Below are positions 54,407-63,557 of a stretch of 64,000 nt of DNA, in pieces. The position numbers and the translations under genes were made by a program. How positions within the stretch are numbered: position 1 is the stretch's first letter; every line of letters begins with the position of its first letter. A model generated the notes under the pieces. It made no database searches and was not told the origin of the DNA. It saw only the letters and a list, made by a program, of their open reading frames with translations. Source of the DNA: Microthrixaceae bacterium (GTDB lineage Bacteria > Actinomycetota > Acidimicrobiia > Acidimicrobiales > Microtrichaceae); the NCBI GenBank assembly GCA_023957975.1, contig JAMLGM010000002.1, forward strand, positions 186,001 to 250,000. Reading direction: 5' to 3'.

Positions 54407-55355
54407 CTGCGGCGTCGGGTCGGACGCTGCGGTTGCGGCGGATCGTCGCGACGGCGTCTGCGGTGAGGATGACGAGGGCGAGCCACACGAGCGCGAATCC
54501 GGCGAGGCGCTCGGGCGGCATTTCCTCGTGGAACACCCACCAGCCGAGGAAAAACTGCGCCATCGGGGTGATGTACTGCAAGATGCCGACGGTCACGAGT
54601 GTGAGCCGTGGTGCCGCCACGCCGAAGAGGGCGAGGGGGACCGCGGTGATCGGTCCGGCGGCGAGGAGTCGGAGGTTGAGCCCGACGTTGTCGTGTCCGA
54701 ACGTGGACGACCCGGTCGCGAACGCGACGGCCAGGCCGATGACCGCGATCGGCCACACGATGGAGGTCTCCGCCGCCAGGGATGCGAGCCCGTCGAGTTC
54801 CATGCCCTTCTTGAGGTAGCCGTAGAACCCGAATGACAGCGCCAACACGATGCCGACGATCGGGAATTCGCCGTAGCCGACGCTCAAGACGACCACCGCT
54901 ACCGCTCCGATCGTGAGGGCGAGGACCTGGAGACGCCGGATGCCCTCGCCGAGCAACGCCACGCCGAGAACCACCGACAGCAGCGGGTTGATGAAGTAGC
55001 CGAGCGAAGCGTCGAGTACACGATCAGCACCGACCGCCCAGACGTAGGTGAGCCAGTTGATGGAGATCAGCAGTCCAGCAAGCCATGCCCGACGTAGCTT
55101 CGCTGGGTCGGCGCGAAGTTCGCCGACCCACCCCCACCGCCCGGTGATCTGCAACACGATGGCGAGAAACACCCCGGTCCACACGATGCGATGGGCGAGG
55201 ATCTCGAGCGCCGAGGTCGGTTCGAGCGAATGGAAGAAGATCGGAAACGCACCCCAGATCACATACGCAGCGACGCCCGCAGTGAGACCGATTCGTTCAT
55301 CGCTTGTCGGCGATCCGCTCTGGGACTTCGGGCGTTCGTCTTCCGGTGCGCTCAC
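54363..55355 (-). CDS. rarD: EamA family transporter RarD
   Basis: 330 residues with ten hydrophobic spans. RarD features: GVAAYVIWGAFPIFFHSLEP, HRIVWTGVFLAIVL, INWLTYVWAV, SLGYFINPLLSVVLGVALLGE, SFGFYGYLKK and TVGILQYITPMAQFFLGWWVFHE, closely following the RarD type. Exports or exchanges small metabolites; substrate unproven. GTG overlaps the LLM gene stop by 4 bases, so they are co-translated; the 3' end overlaps the acyl-CoA dehydrogenase gene by 44 bases in convergent direction. Confidence 0.9.
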   Translation of the reverse strand: MSAPEDERPKSQSGSPTSDERIGLTAGVAAYVIWGAFPIFFHSLEPTSALEILAHRIVWTGVFLAIVLQITGRWGWVGELRADPAKLRRAWLAGLLISINWLTYVWAVGADRVLDASLGYFINPLLSVVLGVALLGEGIRRLQVLALTIGAVAVVVLSVGYGEFPIVGIVLALSFGFYGYLKKGMELDGLASLAAETSIVWPIAVIGLAVAFATGSSTFGHDNVGLNLRLLAAGPITAVPLALFGVAAPRLTLVTVGILQYITPMAQFFLGWWVFHEEMPPERLAGFALVWLALVILTADAVATIRRNRSVRPDAAATSARGEGRAPARR

Positions 55356-56281
55356 AGCAGTGAGCGCAGCAGTTCGCGGGTGCGTTGAGCGTCGCGAGAA
55401 CCGGGGGTGGCGAACTCGACGGCGACGAAATCGGTGACGCCGATGCCGTCGAGCGCACGGATCTTCGATGCCACCTCATCCTCGGTGCCGACGATGGCGA
55501 CGTCGGCCGGGCCTTCAACACCTTCGCGGTCGAGCATCGCGCGATAGCTCGGCAGGAACCCGTAGATCTCAAACACCGACCCGACCGTGGCGCGGCCTGC
55601 CGCCTCGTCGTCGGTGACCAACACCGGAAGCGCCGCGACGACTCGGGGTGCGGGGCGGCCGGCCTCGGTGGCGGCAGCGCGGATCGACGGAACGATGTGG
55701 GACTCGAGGGTGGCGGGGCCGGTCATCCAGGTGACCGTTCCCTGCGTCTTCGTCCCGGCGATTCGCAACATGGCGGGGCCGAGCGCGGCAACGACGACAT
55801 CGGGCGCGACGATTCCGTCGGGCACCGTGAGGCCGACCGAGGTGGAGATCGTTTCACCGTGGGCCGATACCGAATGGGTCTCCAACAGCGGCATGAGGAC
55901 ATCGAGGTATTCCGACATGTGGTGGGCCGGCCGGTCGAACGACAGGCCGAACATGTTTTCGATGACCATCTGATGGCTGAGCCCGATGCCGAGCGTGAGC
56001 CGATTGGCACCGGTGGCCCCGGCCGCGGCCGACTGGGCGGTGAGCGCCAGTTGCGCCATCGTGACCGGATGGCGCGGGTAGGTGGGAACCACGGCGGTGC
56101 CGAGCTTCAGCTCCGGCACCTCGCGACCGACGATGGCGTGCACCGACAACGACTCGAACCCGAAGATCTGCGGCAGCCACCACGATGCGAAGCCGTCGTC
56201 GTGGGTGGCGGCGGCTGAGGCGACGAGCGCATCGATCGTCCCCGCGTTACTGGCAACGGCGTCGAAGATTCCGAGTTCCAT
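55352..56281 (-). CDS. LLM class F420-dependent oxidoreductase
   Basis: 309 residues, luciferase-like TIM barrel: ELGIFDAVASNAGTIDALVASAA, WWLPQIFGFESL, GTAVVPTYPRHPVTMAQLALTAQSAA (signature of F420-dependent LLM enzymes), LTLGIGLSHQMVIENMFG, APDVVVAALGPAMLRIA and GTVTWMTGP. Cofactor F420 is inferred from the family; the substrate is unknown. Its promoter TAGGTT lies 6 bases before the ATG, and rarD is coupled behind it. Confidence 0.9.
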   Translation of the reverse strand: MELGIFDAVASNAGTIDALVASAAATHDDGFASWWLPQIFGFESLSVHAIVGREVPELKLGTAVVPTYPRHPVTMAQLALTAQSAAAGATGANRLTLGIGLSHQMVIENMFGLSFDRPAHHMSEYLDVLMPLLETHSVSAHGETISTSVGLTVPDGIVAPDVVVAALGPAMLRIAGTKTQGTVTWMTGPATLESHIVPSIRAAATEAGRPAPRVVAALPVLVTDDEAAGRATVGSVFEIYGFLPSYRAMLDREGVEGPADVAIVGTEDEVASKIRALDGIGVTDFVAVEFATPGSRDAQRTRELLRSLL

Positions 56282-56287
56282 GCGCTC

Positions 56288-56293
56288 AACCTA
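56288..56293 (-). promoter_or_regulatory. -10 hexamer of the LLM oxidoreductase gene, leaderless type
   Basis: On the minus strand TAGGTT is followed by 6 bases and the ATG at 56281. Confidence 0.5.
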
Positions 56294-56448
56294 CCCGGCC
56301 CCGACGCCGCCCGGCCGAACGATTCCGGCTGGAGCCGATCAGCTCTGATCAGGTCTGCACCGGGGCCGGCTCCGACCCGATGTCTGGGGGCGTGGGTAAT
56401 TGTGCCGGGTTGGCTTGTTGTTGGTGGGGTGGGGTCGATTCGTGGGGG

Positions 56449-59400
56449 ATGTTGTCTCGTAGCGTTCGTGTTGTCGGTGTGGCGATGGTGTTGGGGCTGT
56501 TGGCGGTTGATGTTGGTGTGGTTCGCGAGGCGGGGGCGCAGTCGGAGGGCCGGGCCGACCGGGAGGAGTCTGCTGGCGTGTTGCCGGTGGAGGCTGGTGT
56601 GGTGGGGGATCCGGGCGCGTTGGAGTCTGAGCCGCGGGATTTCGACGCGGAGTTCGCCGGTTCGGACGGGTCGGATGCTGGAGGTTTGGTGGGACGTGCG
56701 GCTGATGGTGGGGGCGTGCGCGAGTTGAAGCGGGTTCGTGAGGTGGTGGAGCGGCGCAGTGAGGCAACCGAGACGTTCGTGTTGGAGGACGGCTCGATGG
56801 TGACGGATGTGTCGTTGGTGCCGAAGTGGTATCGGGACGCGAAGGGGGCGTGGCAGCGTGTGAATGTGCGGATTGTCGAGGATGGGGATCGCAAGGGTGG
56901 GTTGCGTACCGATGGTGTTGGTTGGTCGGTGACGTTCGGTTCGGTGGGTGATGGCTTGGTCTATGAGATTGAGGGCAAGCGGTTCAGTGCCCGGTTCGTT
57001 GACGGGGCCGACGCGAGGGTGTTGCCGGAGCGTGACAAGGCCGATGGGATGGTGGTGTGGTATCGCAACGTGTGGCCGGGGGTCGATGTTTCGTATCGGG
57101 TGTCGGCGTCTGCGGTGAAGGAGGACTTTCACGTCGGGTCGGTTGAGGCGTTGAGGGGCGCTGGGGTGTTCGCGACGGAGTGGACCTCGAGTGGCCGTCT
57201 GGTTGGTGATCCGATGCTGGAGGGCGGTTTGCGGTTGGATTGGGATGGTGACGGCGATGTGGCGGCGTCGGAGCCGGGTCCGAAGGTGTCGATCGAGCCG
57301 GTGCGGGTGTTTGATGCGTCCGGTGCGGTGTTGTCGAAGGCGCATGGCCGTTTGGGTGTCGATTTTGGGGCGGAGGAACGCATTGTTGGCAGGGAGCGGG
57401 CGGAGGAGGCGACGTCGCGTCGTATTGGTGTGGAGCTCGACGGGGCGTGGGTTGAGTCGTTGAGCGAGGAGTCGTTTCCGTTGGTGATTGATCCGACGGT
57501 GAATCTGTCGCCGTCATCAGGTGGCGGCTGGGCGTCGTATAGTGCTCAGGGAAACTCGATTGGGACGTCCCAATATCCGTTGTTGGGCGATGGGATGCCG
57601 CAGTGGGGCGCGACTGACGAGTGGCGTTTCGGCGTGTACTACGATTATTCGACGATTTGGACGAGTAATCCGGGTGCGCGGGTGCGGTATTCGGATATCC
57701 AGTTTGATACGGTGCAGTACCCGTTGCCGGTGGGGGTGTTCAACAGTAATCCGTCCACGATTTTCTATAATGGCTATTATCCCTCGTCGCCGAACGCTTC
57801 TGCGGCTGGTGCGTGTCACGCGAATGCTTGGTCGTTTGCTGGGACGTGGATGGGTGTATCGCCGACGTTGTGTCGGAACTATGGCATGACGTTGAACGGT
57901 CCGCAGTACGCGTTTTTGGGTGCGCATCCCTCGACGGCGTGGACGGAGGTGTCGCAACTCTTGCGGCCGTGGGTGGATTCGCAGACGCCGAACGCGGTGT
58001 TTGGCGTGAAGATCGACACGACACCGGGGTACACGTTTCATGCGGTGTTGCCGACGTTGCGGGTGTGGTGGGATCGCCAGTCGACGGTGCCGGCGTTGAC
58101 GGCTCCGGTTGGGGACGCGACGATCACGTCGTTGACGCCAACGTTGTCATGGGGCGCGAGCACTGATCCTGATGCGGGCGAGAACCCACCGAATTATGAG
58201 GTGGTGTTGATGGGCAACAAGCCTGCGACGACGCCGGGTGACGCGTTTGAGCTGTCGGGGTGTAGTGCCGGCGCGACGCGTGTGTGGTCGAGTGGGTACG
58301 GTTCGGCGACCTCTGCTGTGGTCCCGGCGGGGTTGTTGAACGATGGTGCGTCGTATTATTGGGCGGTCGCGGCGATCGGTGGGGGTGGGATCGATCGTTT
58401 TCCGCGGTGTTCGGAGGTCCGCAAGTTCACGGTGAATCGCCGGTTGGGTGTGTCGGGGCCGTTCCCGGTCGAGCAACTCGGCCCGGTGGGTGTGAATGTG
58501 ATCAACGGCAACGTGGTGATCGGCGCGTCGACGCATTCGTATGCGACGGTCGGTGGTGAGCAGTCGTTGTCGTTGGTGTACAACTCGCAAGCAACGAACG
58601 ATCGCGGGTTGCGGGGCCGTTATTACGGTGGGAAATATCCGTTGTTCGGCGCTGAGATCGATGTGTGGAACGGGTCGGGCGCGTTGTTTGTTGACCGGTT
58701 GGACCCGACGGTTGATTTCGCGTGGGGGTCGGGTTCTCCGGTGACGACGATGGACGCGATGGATGATTTCCGTGTCACGTGGTCGGGGTACGTGACACCT
58801 GGTGTCGCGGGCACCTACTGCTTTGGCGGGACGTTTGATGATGGGGTGAAGATCACGATCAACGGTGTGGTGGTGCTGAACAAGTGGCAGCATCAGTCCG
58901 CGACGTTTAATTGTTCGAATGGCGGTACCGCAGTGGTGTTTGGGGCGGGTGAAACAAAATCGATCGTTGTTGACTACTACGAGCACACTGGCGCGGCGAC
59001 GGCACAGTTGCGGGTAACGAAGCCGGATAACTCGACGGTTGCGGTGCCGTCGTCGTGGCTGTCACCGGATCTCGATGTGTTGGGTCCGAACTGGACGTTG
59101 TCGGCGGGTGAGGTCGCGGTTCAGGGTGCGATCAAGACCGATAGTGGTGTGATGTTGCGTGGGGTTGATGGTTCGGCCACGGAGTACCGCAAGTCCGACA
59201 CGGGCGCGTATGTCGGCCCTGGTGGTGACGGCACGGTGGTGCGGGTCGATCCGACCACGAGTGAGATTTCGGTGATGGACGATGCCGGGACGTCGTACAA
59301 GTTTTCGGCGTCGGGTCAGTTGCAGTCCGCGGTGAGCGCGGTTGATGACCGTCAACCCGCGGCGACTCAGTTTCAGTGGTCCGGTGCTCCGGTGAAACTC

Positions 59401-59706
59401 ACCGCGATGGTTGATCCGGTGACCGGAAGTCAGAGCGTGTTGCGTTACGGCGGCGACGCGAACTGTCCGAGTGTTCCCTCGGGGTTCGTGAGTGCCCCAT
59501 CGAAGTTGTGTTCGGTGACGTCTCCGGATGGTCGTCAGACGAAACTGTTCTATGACGCTTCGGCACGGTTGTCTCGGCTGGTGACCCCTGGGGATGTGAC
59601 CACCGATTTCGCGTACGACTCGTCGAATCGGATCATCAAGGTGCGTGACCCGGTGCCGACCTCGACGCGGTGTCCGCGGGGAAACGTTCCGATGGTGACG
59701 CGGTGA
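56449..59706 (+). CDS. secreted RHS/YD-repeat protein, N-terminal part (before frameshift)
   Basis: 1,085 residues from ATG 56449. Signal peptide (VVGVAMVLGLLAVDVGVVREAGAQ), a beta-rich module, a carbohydrate-binding-like stretch, a fibronectin-III-like segment (LTPTLSWGASTDPD) and the usual RHS entry GPVGVNVINGNVVI, then a first PA14-like domain at about 719-865 (RGRYYGGKYP, FDDGVKITINGVVVL) and YD-type repeats. The frame ends at 59704-59706, soon after FAYDSSNRIIKVRDPV. The next frame continues the same repeat pattern, so this is one half of a single gene. Probably exported; the preceding 167-base gap shows no other gene. Confidence 0.85.
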   Translation: MLSRSVRVVGVAMVLGLLAVDVGVVREAGAQSEGRADREESAGVLPVEAGVVGDPGALESEPRDFDAEFAGSDGSDAGGLVGRAADGGGVRELKRVREVVERRSEATETFVLEDGSMVTDVSLVPKWYRDAKGAWQRVNVRIVEDGDRKGGLRTDGVGWSVTFGSVGDGLVYEIEGKRFSARFVDGADARVLPERDKADGMVVWYRNVWPGVDVSYRVSASAVKEDFHVGSVEALRGAGVFATEWTSSGRLVGDPMLEGGLRLDWDGDGDVAASEPGPKVSIEPVRVFDASGAVLSKAHGRLGVDFGAEERIVGRERAEEATSRRIGVELDGAWVESLSEESFPLVIDPTVNLSPSSGGGWASYSAQGNSIGTSQYPLLGDGMPQWGATDEWRFGVYYDYSTIWTSNPGARVRYSDIQFDTVQYPLPVGVFNSNPSTIFYNGYYPSSPNASAAGACHANAWSFAGTWMGVSPTLCRNYGMTLNGPQYAFLGAHPSTAWTEVSQLLRPWVDSQTPNAVFGVKIDTTPGYTFHAVLPTLRVWWDRQSTVPALTAPVGDATITSLTPTLSWGASTDPDAGENPPNYEVVLMGNKPATTPGDAFELSGCSAGATRVWSSGYGSATSAVVPAGLLNDGASYYWAVAAIGGGGIDRFPRCSEVRKFTVNRRLGVSGPFPVEQLGPVGVNVINGNVVIGASTHSYATVGGEQSLSLVYNSQATNDRGLRGRYYGGKYPLFGAEIDVWNGSGALFVDRLDPTVDFAWGSGSPVTTMDAMDDFRVTWSGYVTPGVAGTYCFGGTFDDGVKITINGVVVLNKWQHQSATFNCSNGGTAVVFGAGETKSIVVDYYEHTGAATAQLRVTKPDNSTVAVPSSWLSPDLDVLGPNWTLSAGEVAVQGAIKTDSGVMLRGVDGSATEYRKSDTGAYVGPGGDGTVVRVDPTTSEISVMDDAGTSYKFSASGQLQSAVSAVDDRQPAATQFQWSGAPVKLTAMVDPVTGSQSVLRYGGDANCPSVPSGFVSAPSKLCSVTSPDGRQTKLFYDASARLSRLVTPGDVTTDFAYDSSNRIIKVRDPVPTSTRCPRGNVPMVTR
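59649..59703 (+). other. site of one-base frameshift in the RHS gene
   Basis: The second frame has a TGA at 59646-59648, so the switch must fall between 59649 and 59703. Inserting one G after GTG at 59653-59655 restores VRDPVADLDAVSAG, a smooth YD-repeat join. The full span 56449-63557 (7,109 bases) is one base short of a multiple of three, in agreement. No slippery heptamer is seen at the spot. Confidence 0.75.
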
Positions 59707-62700
59707 AATGGGTGATTGCCTATGACGGTTCGGGTCGGGCGAGTGGGGTGACCGCGCCGGCCGCGACTGCGGGCGCGACCCAACAGTCCTCGACGCTCAC
59801 CTATACGGCGGCGGCGACGGGTCAGGCTTTTGGCCAGTGGGGTGAGACCCGGTTGTCGGTGTCGGGGTTGTCTCAGCCGAACGGGTACGCGAAGAAGGTT
59901 CGTTTCGACGACTCGTTCCGGACCCGCGAATCAACCGATACCGCGGGGTTCGTGACGGTCACCGCGTATGACGGGGCGTCGGATCGGGTGTCCTATGTGG
60001 ACACGATGTCGGGTACCGCGGTGGCGATGCGGACCTCGACGGTCTATGACAGTGCGGTGGTGTTCAACAACTTGTCGCGGCCGGTGGGCACGTACGGTCC
60101 TGCGCCGGTCGCGAAGTTTCAGACGAACAGCCCGTTGCCGCTCGCAACCGAAACCGGCAATGTTGCGGCGACGACGACAACCTACGACGGCGGGTTGAAC
60201 GGTCTTGCGGCGGCGTGGTTCGACGACAACGCGGCCGGCCCGTTTATGACCTATCCGGTGCGGCCTGCGTTCGTTGGCGCTCCGAAAGCGCATTCGTTGC
60301 AGTCGACCTCGGCGTCGTGGAACTGGGGTGCGGGTTCGCCGGATAGCTCGGTTGGCGCCGATAACTGGTCGGGGCGCCTGAGTGGTTTGGTGAACTTGGC
60401 GACAGCGGGGTCGTGGCGGTTCCGCGGCACTGCTGATGACGGGGTACGCGTGATTGTCGACGACAAGGTTGTGGTGTCGGGTTGGGACCAACCGTCGGTC
60501 ACCGTCACGGGCGACCCACAAACGTTTGGTGCCGGGTGGCATCGCATCGTGATCGAAGTGAAAGAGAACACCGGTAACGCTTCGGCGAGTGTCGAGTGGC
60601 TCGCGCCGGGTGGTTCGTGGGCGGTGATCCCTGCAGCGAGTCTGAAACCCGATTTGGGTTTGGTGACTTCCACCGTCGGCGCTGACGGGGTGACGACGAC
60701 AACCGGGTACAGCGATCCGGTTGGAGCGAAACCGACAACGGTGAGCGTCGACCCTGCGGGGTTGAACCTCACCGACACGACCGGTTGGGAGGCGCGTGGT
60801 GCGACCGGCCAGTACATGCGCCGTACCAGCCGCAGCCTGGCGGCGGGGTCGTCGTCGACGAACACGTACACCTACTACGGGGCGAGCGAAACACCATCGG
60901 CGCCGTCGTGTGCGGGCAGCGGTGTGAGCGTCACCCCGGTCGCTCAACGCGGGTTCGCGAAAACGTCACGGGCCGCCGATCCGACCACATCGGGCGGTAC
61001 CGGCGGGCTGCTGCGTGAACAGATCGTTGATGCGGCCGGCCGTGTTGTGGCTTCACGGGTGTCGACCGATACGAAATGGTCATGTGTCGCCTATGACAGT
61101 CGCGGCCGAGCGACCGTCACGACCTCTCCGGCGTCCGCGACCGCGCCTGGTACTGCGGGCAATCTGCCGCCGTCTGGGACGCGCAGCATTGCCCAGCATT
61201 CCGGGTATTGCATGAACGTACGAAACGGCACTGCAACCAATGGTGAAGTGGTCGAGCAGTACGGATGTTTCACCTCCGGTCAGCCATCGGAGATTTTCAA
61301 CTATGTCGATGTCGACGGCACGTGGTTCACGATTCGGCCGTCGCACTCGTCGATGTGTGTCGGCGCGACTGGGACCAGCGACGCAGCGTCGGTGACCCAA
61401 CAAACCTGTGCGGCGTCGTCGCTGCAGTACTGGAAAGCCGTCGCAGCGTCGAATGGTTACCAGTTGATCAACCAGGCGTCGGGGAAGTGTTTGCAGATCG
61501 CGGATTTCAACGGCAGCGAAGGCGCAGCCGCGTCGGTGTCGTCATGTATCACGGGTTGGACGAATCAGCAGTGGAAGTTCGTGAACCCGTCGACGCTGAA
61601 CCCCGAACCCTTCCCGACAGGTAGTGGCCCGTCGAGCTATCCGGAACGCACCGTCACCAGCGTCTATGCGGTGGGCGGGGACCCGATGTTGTCGACCGTG
61701 ACCGATCCTGTCGGCACGATCAGCACCCGTGTCGATCTATTGGGTCGCGTGACCGATGTGCGTGACACCGTTGGGCGGGTGTCGTTGGTGACGGTGTTTC
61801 ACGCCTCCTCGGGTGCGGTGATCGAACGTTCAAGCGCGACCTACAACACGACCGGCACCGGGGTGAACGCGATGGCGACGCAACGCTGGTCGAACACAGC
61901 GGCGACGATCACGGGATACAACACGACCACACTCACCCCCACGGTCGCGTTCGCGGCGCCGTCGTCATGGTCGACACTGTCGACGTTGCATTACGACACG
62001 GTGGGACGTAACGACTACAGCGATTTCTTGAACGGGGTTCGGACAACGAACGGTTTCGACGGTTTCAACCGGCCGGTATCGGTCACCCACACCAAGGGTG
62101 CTTCCACGTTGTATAGCGATGTCGTGACCCGCGATAAGACCGGCCGGGTTGTGGACCGTAGCGTCAACGGGGTCGACCCGAGGCCGGGCAACCCGAACTA
62201 TGTGTATGACGCTGCCGGTCGGTTGACGGACTGGTGGGAACGTGACGTGGCCGGATCGGCGAACGTGTCGGGGACGTATCGGTTCGCGTACTCGGGGTCG
62301 AACTACACGACGACTTGCAACGGTGTGACGGGTGGGTCGAGTGTGGCGGGGAAGAACAGCAACCGGGTTGAGGAAACGTTGACGACATCTGGGGGTACGG
62401 TGTCGAGTGTGTACTGCTACGACTACGCGGACCGGATCCGAAAGGTCGCGAAGAGCAGCGGTACCAACCCGTACACAGGCGGGTTCGTGTACGACGCTCA
62501 TGGCAACACGACCACGGTTGGTGGTGACGTGATGAGTTTCGATGGCGCGAACCGGCATCTGAAAACGGTGAACGGTTCCACGACGGTGGAGTACAGCCGT
62601 GATGCCGCTGATCGGATCGTCTCGCGGAAGGTGAACGGGACGGTGGTGTCGAAACAGGCGTACACCGGTGCTGGTGATTCCAGTGCGGTCACGTTGAACG

Positions 62701-63557
62701 CTGCCGGGACGGTCACTGAGATCACCGTGGGCCTGGCTGGTGGCGGGTTGTATACGTGGCGGCCATCAGGTGGTGATGTGTGGTCTCATGGCAACACGCA
62801 CGGGGATTTGGTGTTGACGTGTACGACAGCGGGTGTGCAAACCGGCACGATCGGAGCCTATGACCCGTTCGGTAACCCGTTGGGAGTTACCAGCATCGAT
62901 AACAGTGCTGGGAACTTTGACTACGGCTGGCATGGGCAGGCCCAACGACCACTCGAACACGAAACCGGTATCCAAGCCACCATCGAGATGGGCGCCCGCC
63001 CCTACCAGCCAACACTCGGACGATTCCTCACCATCGACCCCATCGAAGGCGGAACACCCAACGACTACCTCTACGTCACCGACCCAATCAACGGCAACGA
63101 CCTAGATGGGCGAGGGACGAAAGACAAGAATCGATGGCGATATCAGATCTCGGAAGTCCCGGGATCTCTCGTATTCCGCGGCGATACTGGCGACTCGCGG
63201 GGCTCGCTGCTCACTCCATTGGAATGGACCACGTATACTCAGAGGTGGCAGGTCAAGATAACAGTTTATGATCCAAAGACACGACGATACTGGAGTCAAT
63301 ACCTCTACATCTCTGCCACAAGAAAGAAGTTCACTCAGGCAATATATAATCCGTTGAAGACGGGCGATCCGACCACACCAGGTCCATCGGCCACGTTCCA
63401 CAGAACGTCATGCGCGTTCGCGTACGGTGCATATACTTGGGATCGCGGGACGCGTGTTCCTTCAAACTATGCGTCAATCAGTCGAACTGAGATGGGAACC
63501 CATCTCTATGAGCGGAGCCTATGTCAGCGCATACAATCGACTATCTCGTATCCATGA
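59670..63557 (+). CDS. RHS/YD-repeat protein, C-terminal part with PA14-like, ricin-lectin and toxin-like tip
   Basis: Coding resumes in the -1 frame from 59649; the first start codon is GTG 59670 (1,295 residues). In order: YD repeats, a second PA14-like domain (about 60190-60640; DDGVRVIVDDKVVVSGW), a ricin B-type lectin domain (about 61180-61600; QHSGYCMNVRNG, GKCLQIADFNG, NQQWKFV), further YD repeats (YDAAGRLTDWWERD, YDAHGNTTTVGGD) and the RHS core end (RPYQPTLGRFLTIDPIEGG, YLYVTDPINGNDLDG). From about 63108 a distinct 150-residue tip follows. The stop overlaps the next start (ATGA). Joined with the first part it would be about 2,369 residues. Confidence 0.85.
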   Translation: MSAGKRSDGDAVKWVIAYDGSGRASGVTAPAATAGATQQSSTLTYTAAATGQAFGQWGETRLSVSGLSQPNGYAKKVRFDDSFRTRESTDTAGFVTVTAYDGASDRVSYVDTMSGTAVAMRTSTVYDSAVVFNNLSRPVGTYGPAPVAKFQTNSPLPLATETGNVAATTTTYDGGLNGLAAAWFDDNAAGPFMTYPVRPAFVGAPKAHSLQSTSASWNWGAGSPDSSVGADNWSGRLSGLVNLATAGSWRFRGTADDGVRVIVDDKVVVSGWDQPSVTVTGDPQTFGAGWHRIVIEVKENTGNASASVEWLAPGGSWAVIPAASLKPDLGLVTSTVGADGVTTTTGYSDPVGAKPTTVSVDPAGLNLTDTTGWEARGATGQYMRRTSRSLAAGSSSTNTYTYYGASETPSAPSCAGSGVSVTPVAQRGFAKTSRAADPTTSGGTGGLLREQIVDAAGRVVASRVSTDTKWSCVAYDSRGRATVTTSPASATAPGTAGNLPPSGTRSIAQHSGYCMNVRNGTATNGEVVEQYGCFTSGQPSEIFNYVDVDGTWFTIRPSHSSMCVGATGTSDAASVTQQTCAASSLQYWKAVAASNGYQLINQASGKCLQIADFNGSEGAAASVSSCITGWTNQQWKFVNPSTLNPEPFPTGSGPSSYPERTVTSVYAVGGDPMLSTVTDPVGTISTRVDLLGRVTDVRDTVGRVSLVTVFHASSGAVIERSSATYNTTGTGVNAMATQRWSNTAATITGYNTTTLTPTVAFAAPSSWSTLSTLHYDTVGRNDYSDFLNGVRTTNGFDGFNRPVSVTHTKGASTLYSDVVTRDKTGRVVDRSVNGVDPRPGNPNYVYDAAGRLTDWWERDVAGSANVSGTYRFAYSGSNYTTTCNGVTGGSSVAGKNSNRVEETLTTSGGTVSSVYCYDYADRIRKVAKSSGTNPYTGGFVYDAHGNTTTVGGDVMSFDGANRHLKTVNGSTTVEYSRDAADRIVSRKVNGTVVSKQAYTGAGDSSAVTLNAAGTVTEITVGLAGGGLYTWRPSGGDVWSHGNTHGDLVLTCTTAGVQTGTIGAYDPFGNPLGVTSIDNSAGNFDYGWHGQAQRPLEHETGIQATIEMGARPYQPTLGRFLTIDPIEGGTPNDYLYVTDPINGNDLDGRGTKDKNRWRYQISEVPGSLVFRGDTGDSRGSLLTPLEWTTYTQRWQVKITVYDPKTRRYWSQYLYISATRKKFTQAIYNPLKTGDPTTPGPSATFHRTSCAFAYGAYTWDRGTRVPSNYASISRTEMGTHLYERSLCQRIQSTISYP
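63108..63554 (+). other. variable C-terminal tip of the RHS protein (candidate toxin domain)
   Basis: After the core-end DLDG the coding sequence changes sharply: more A/T, rarer codons (AGA, ATA, TTA), and a compact beta-rich domain (WRYQISEVPGSLVFRGDTG, WQVKITVYDPKTRRYW, AFAYGAYTWDRG) with two Cys. In polymorphic RHS toxins this is where the toxin tip sits. No HNH, ADP-ribosyl-transferase or other known toxin motif is recognised. Confidence 0.65.

Noticed and set aside
59641..59706. Programmed -1 frameshift in the RHS gene
   Set aside because: No slippery heptamer and no obvious downstream structure; a simple one-base loss near GTG at 59653 explains it better.
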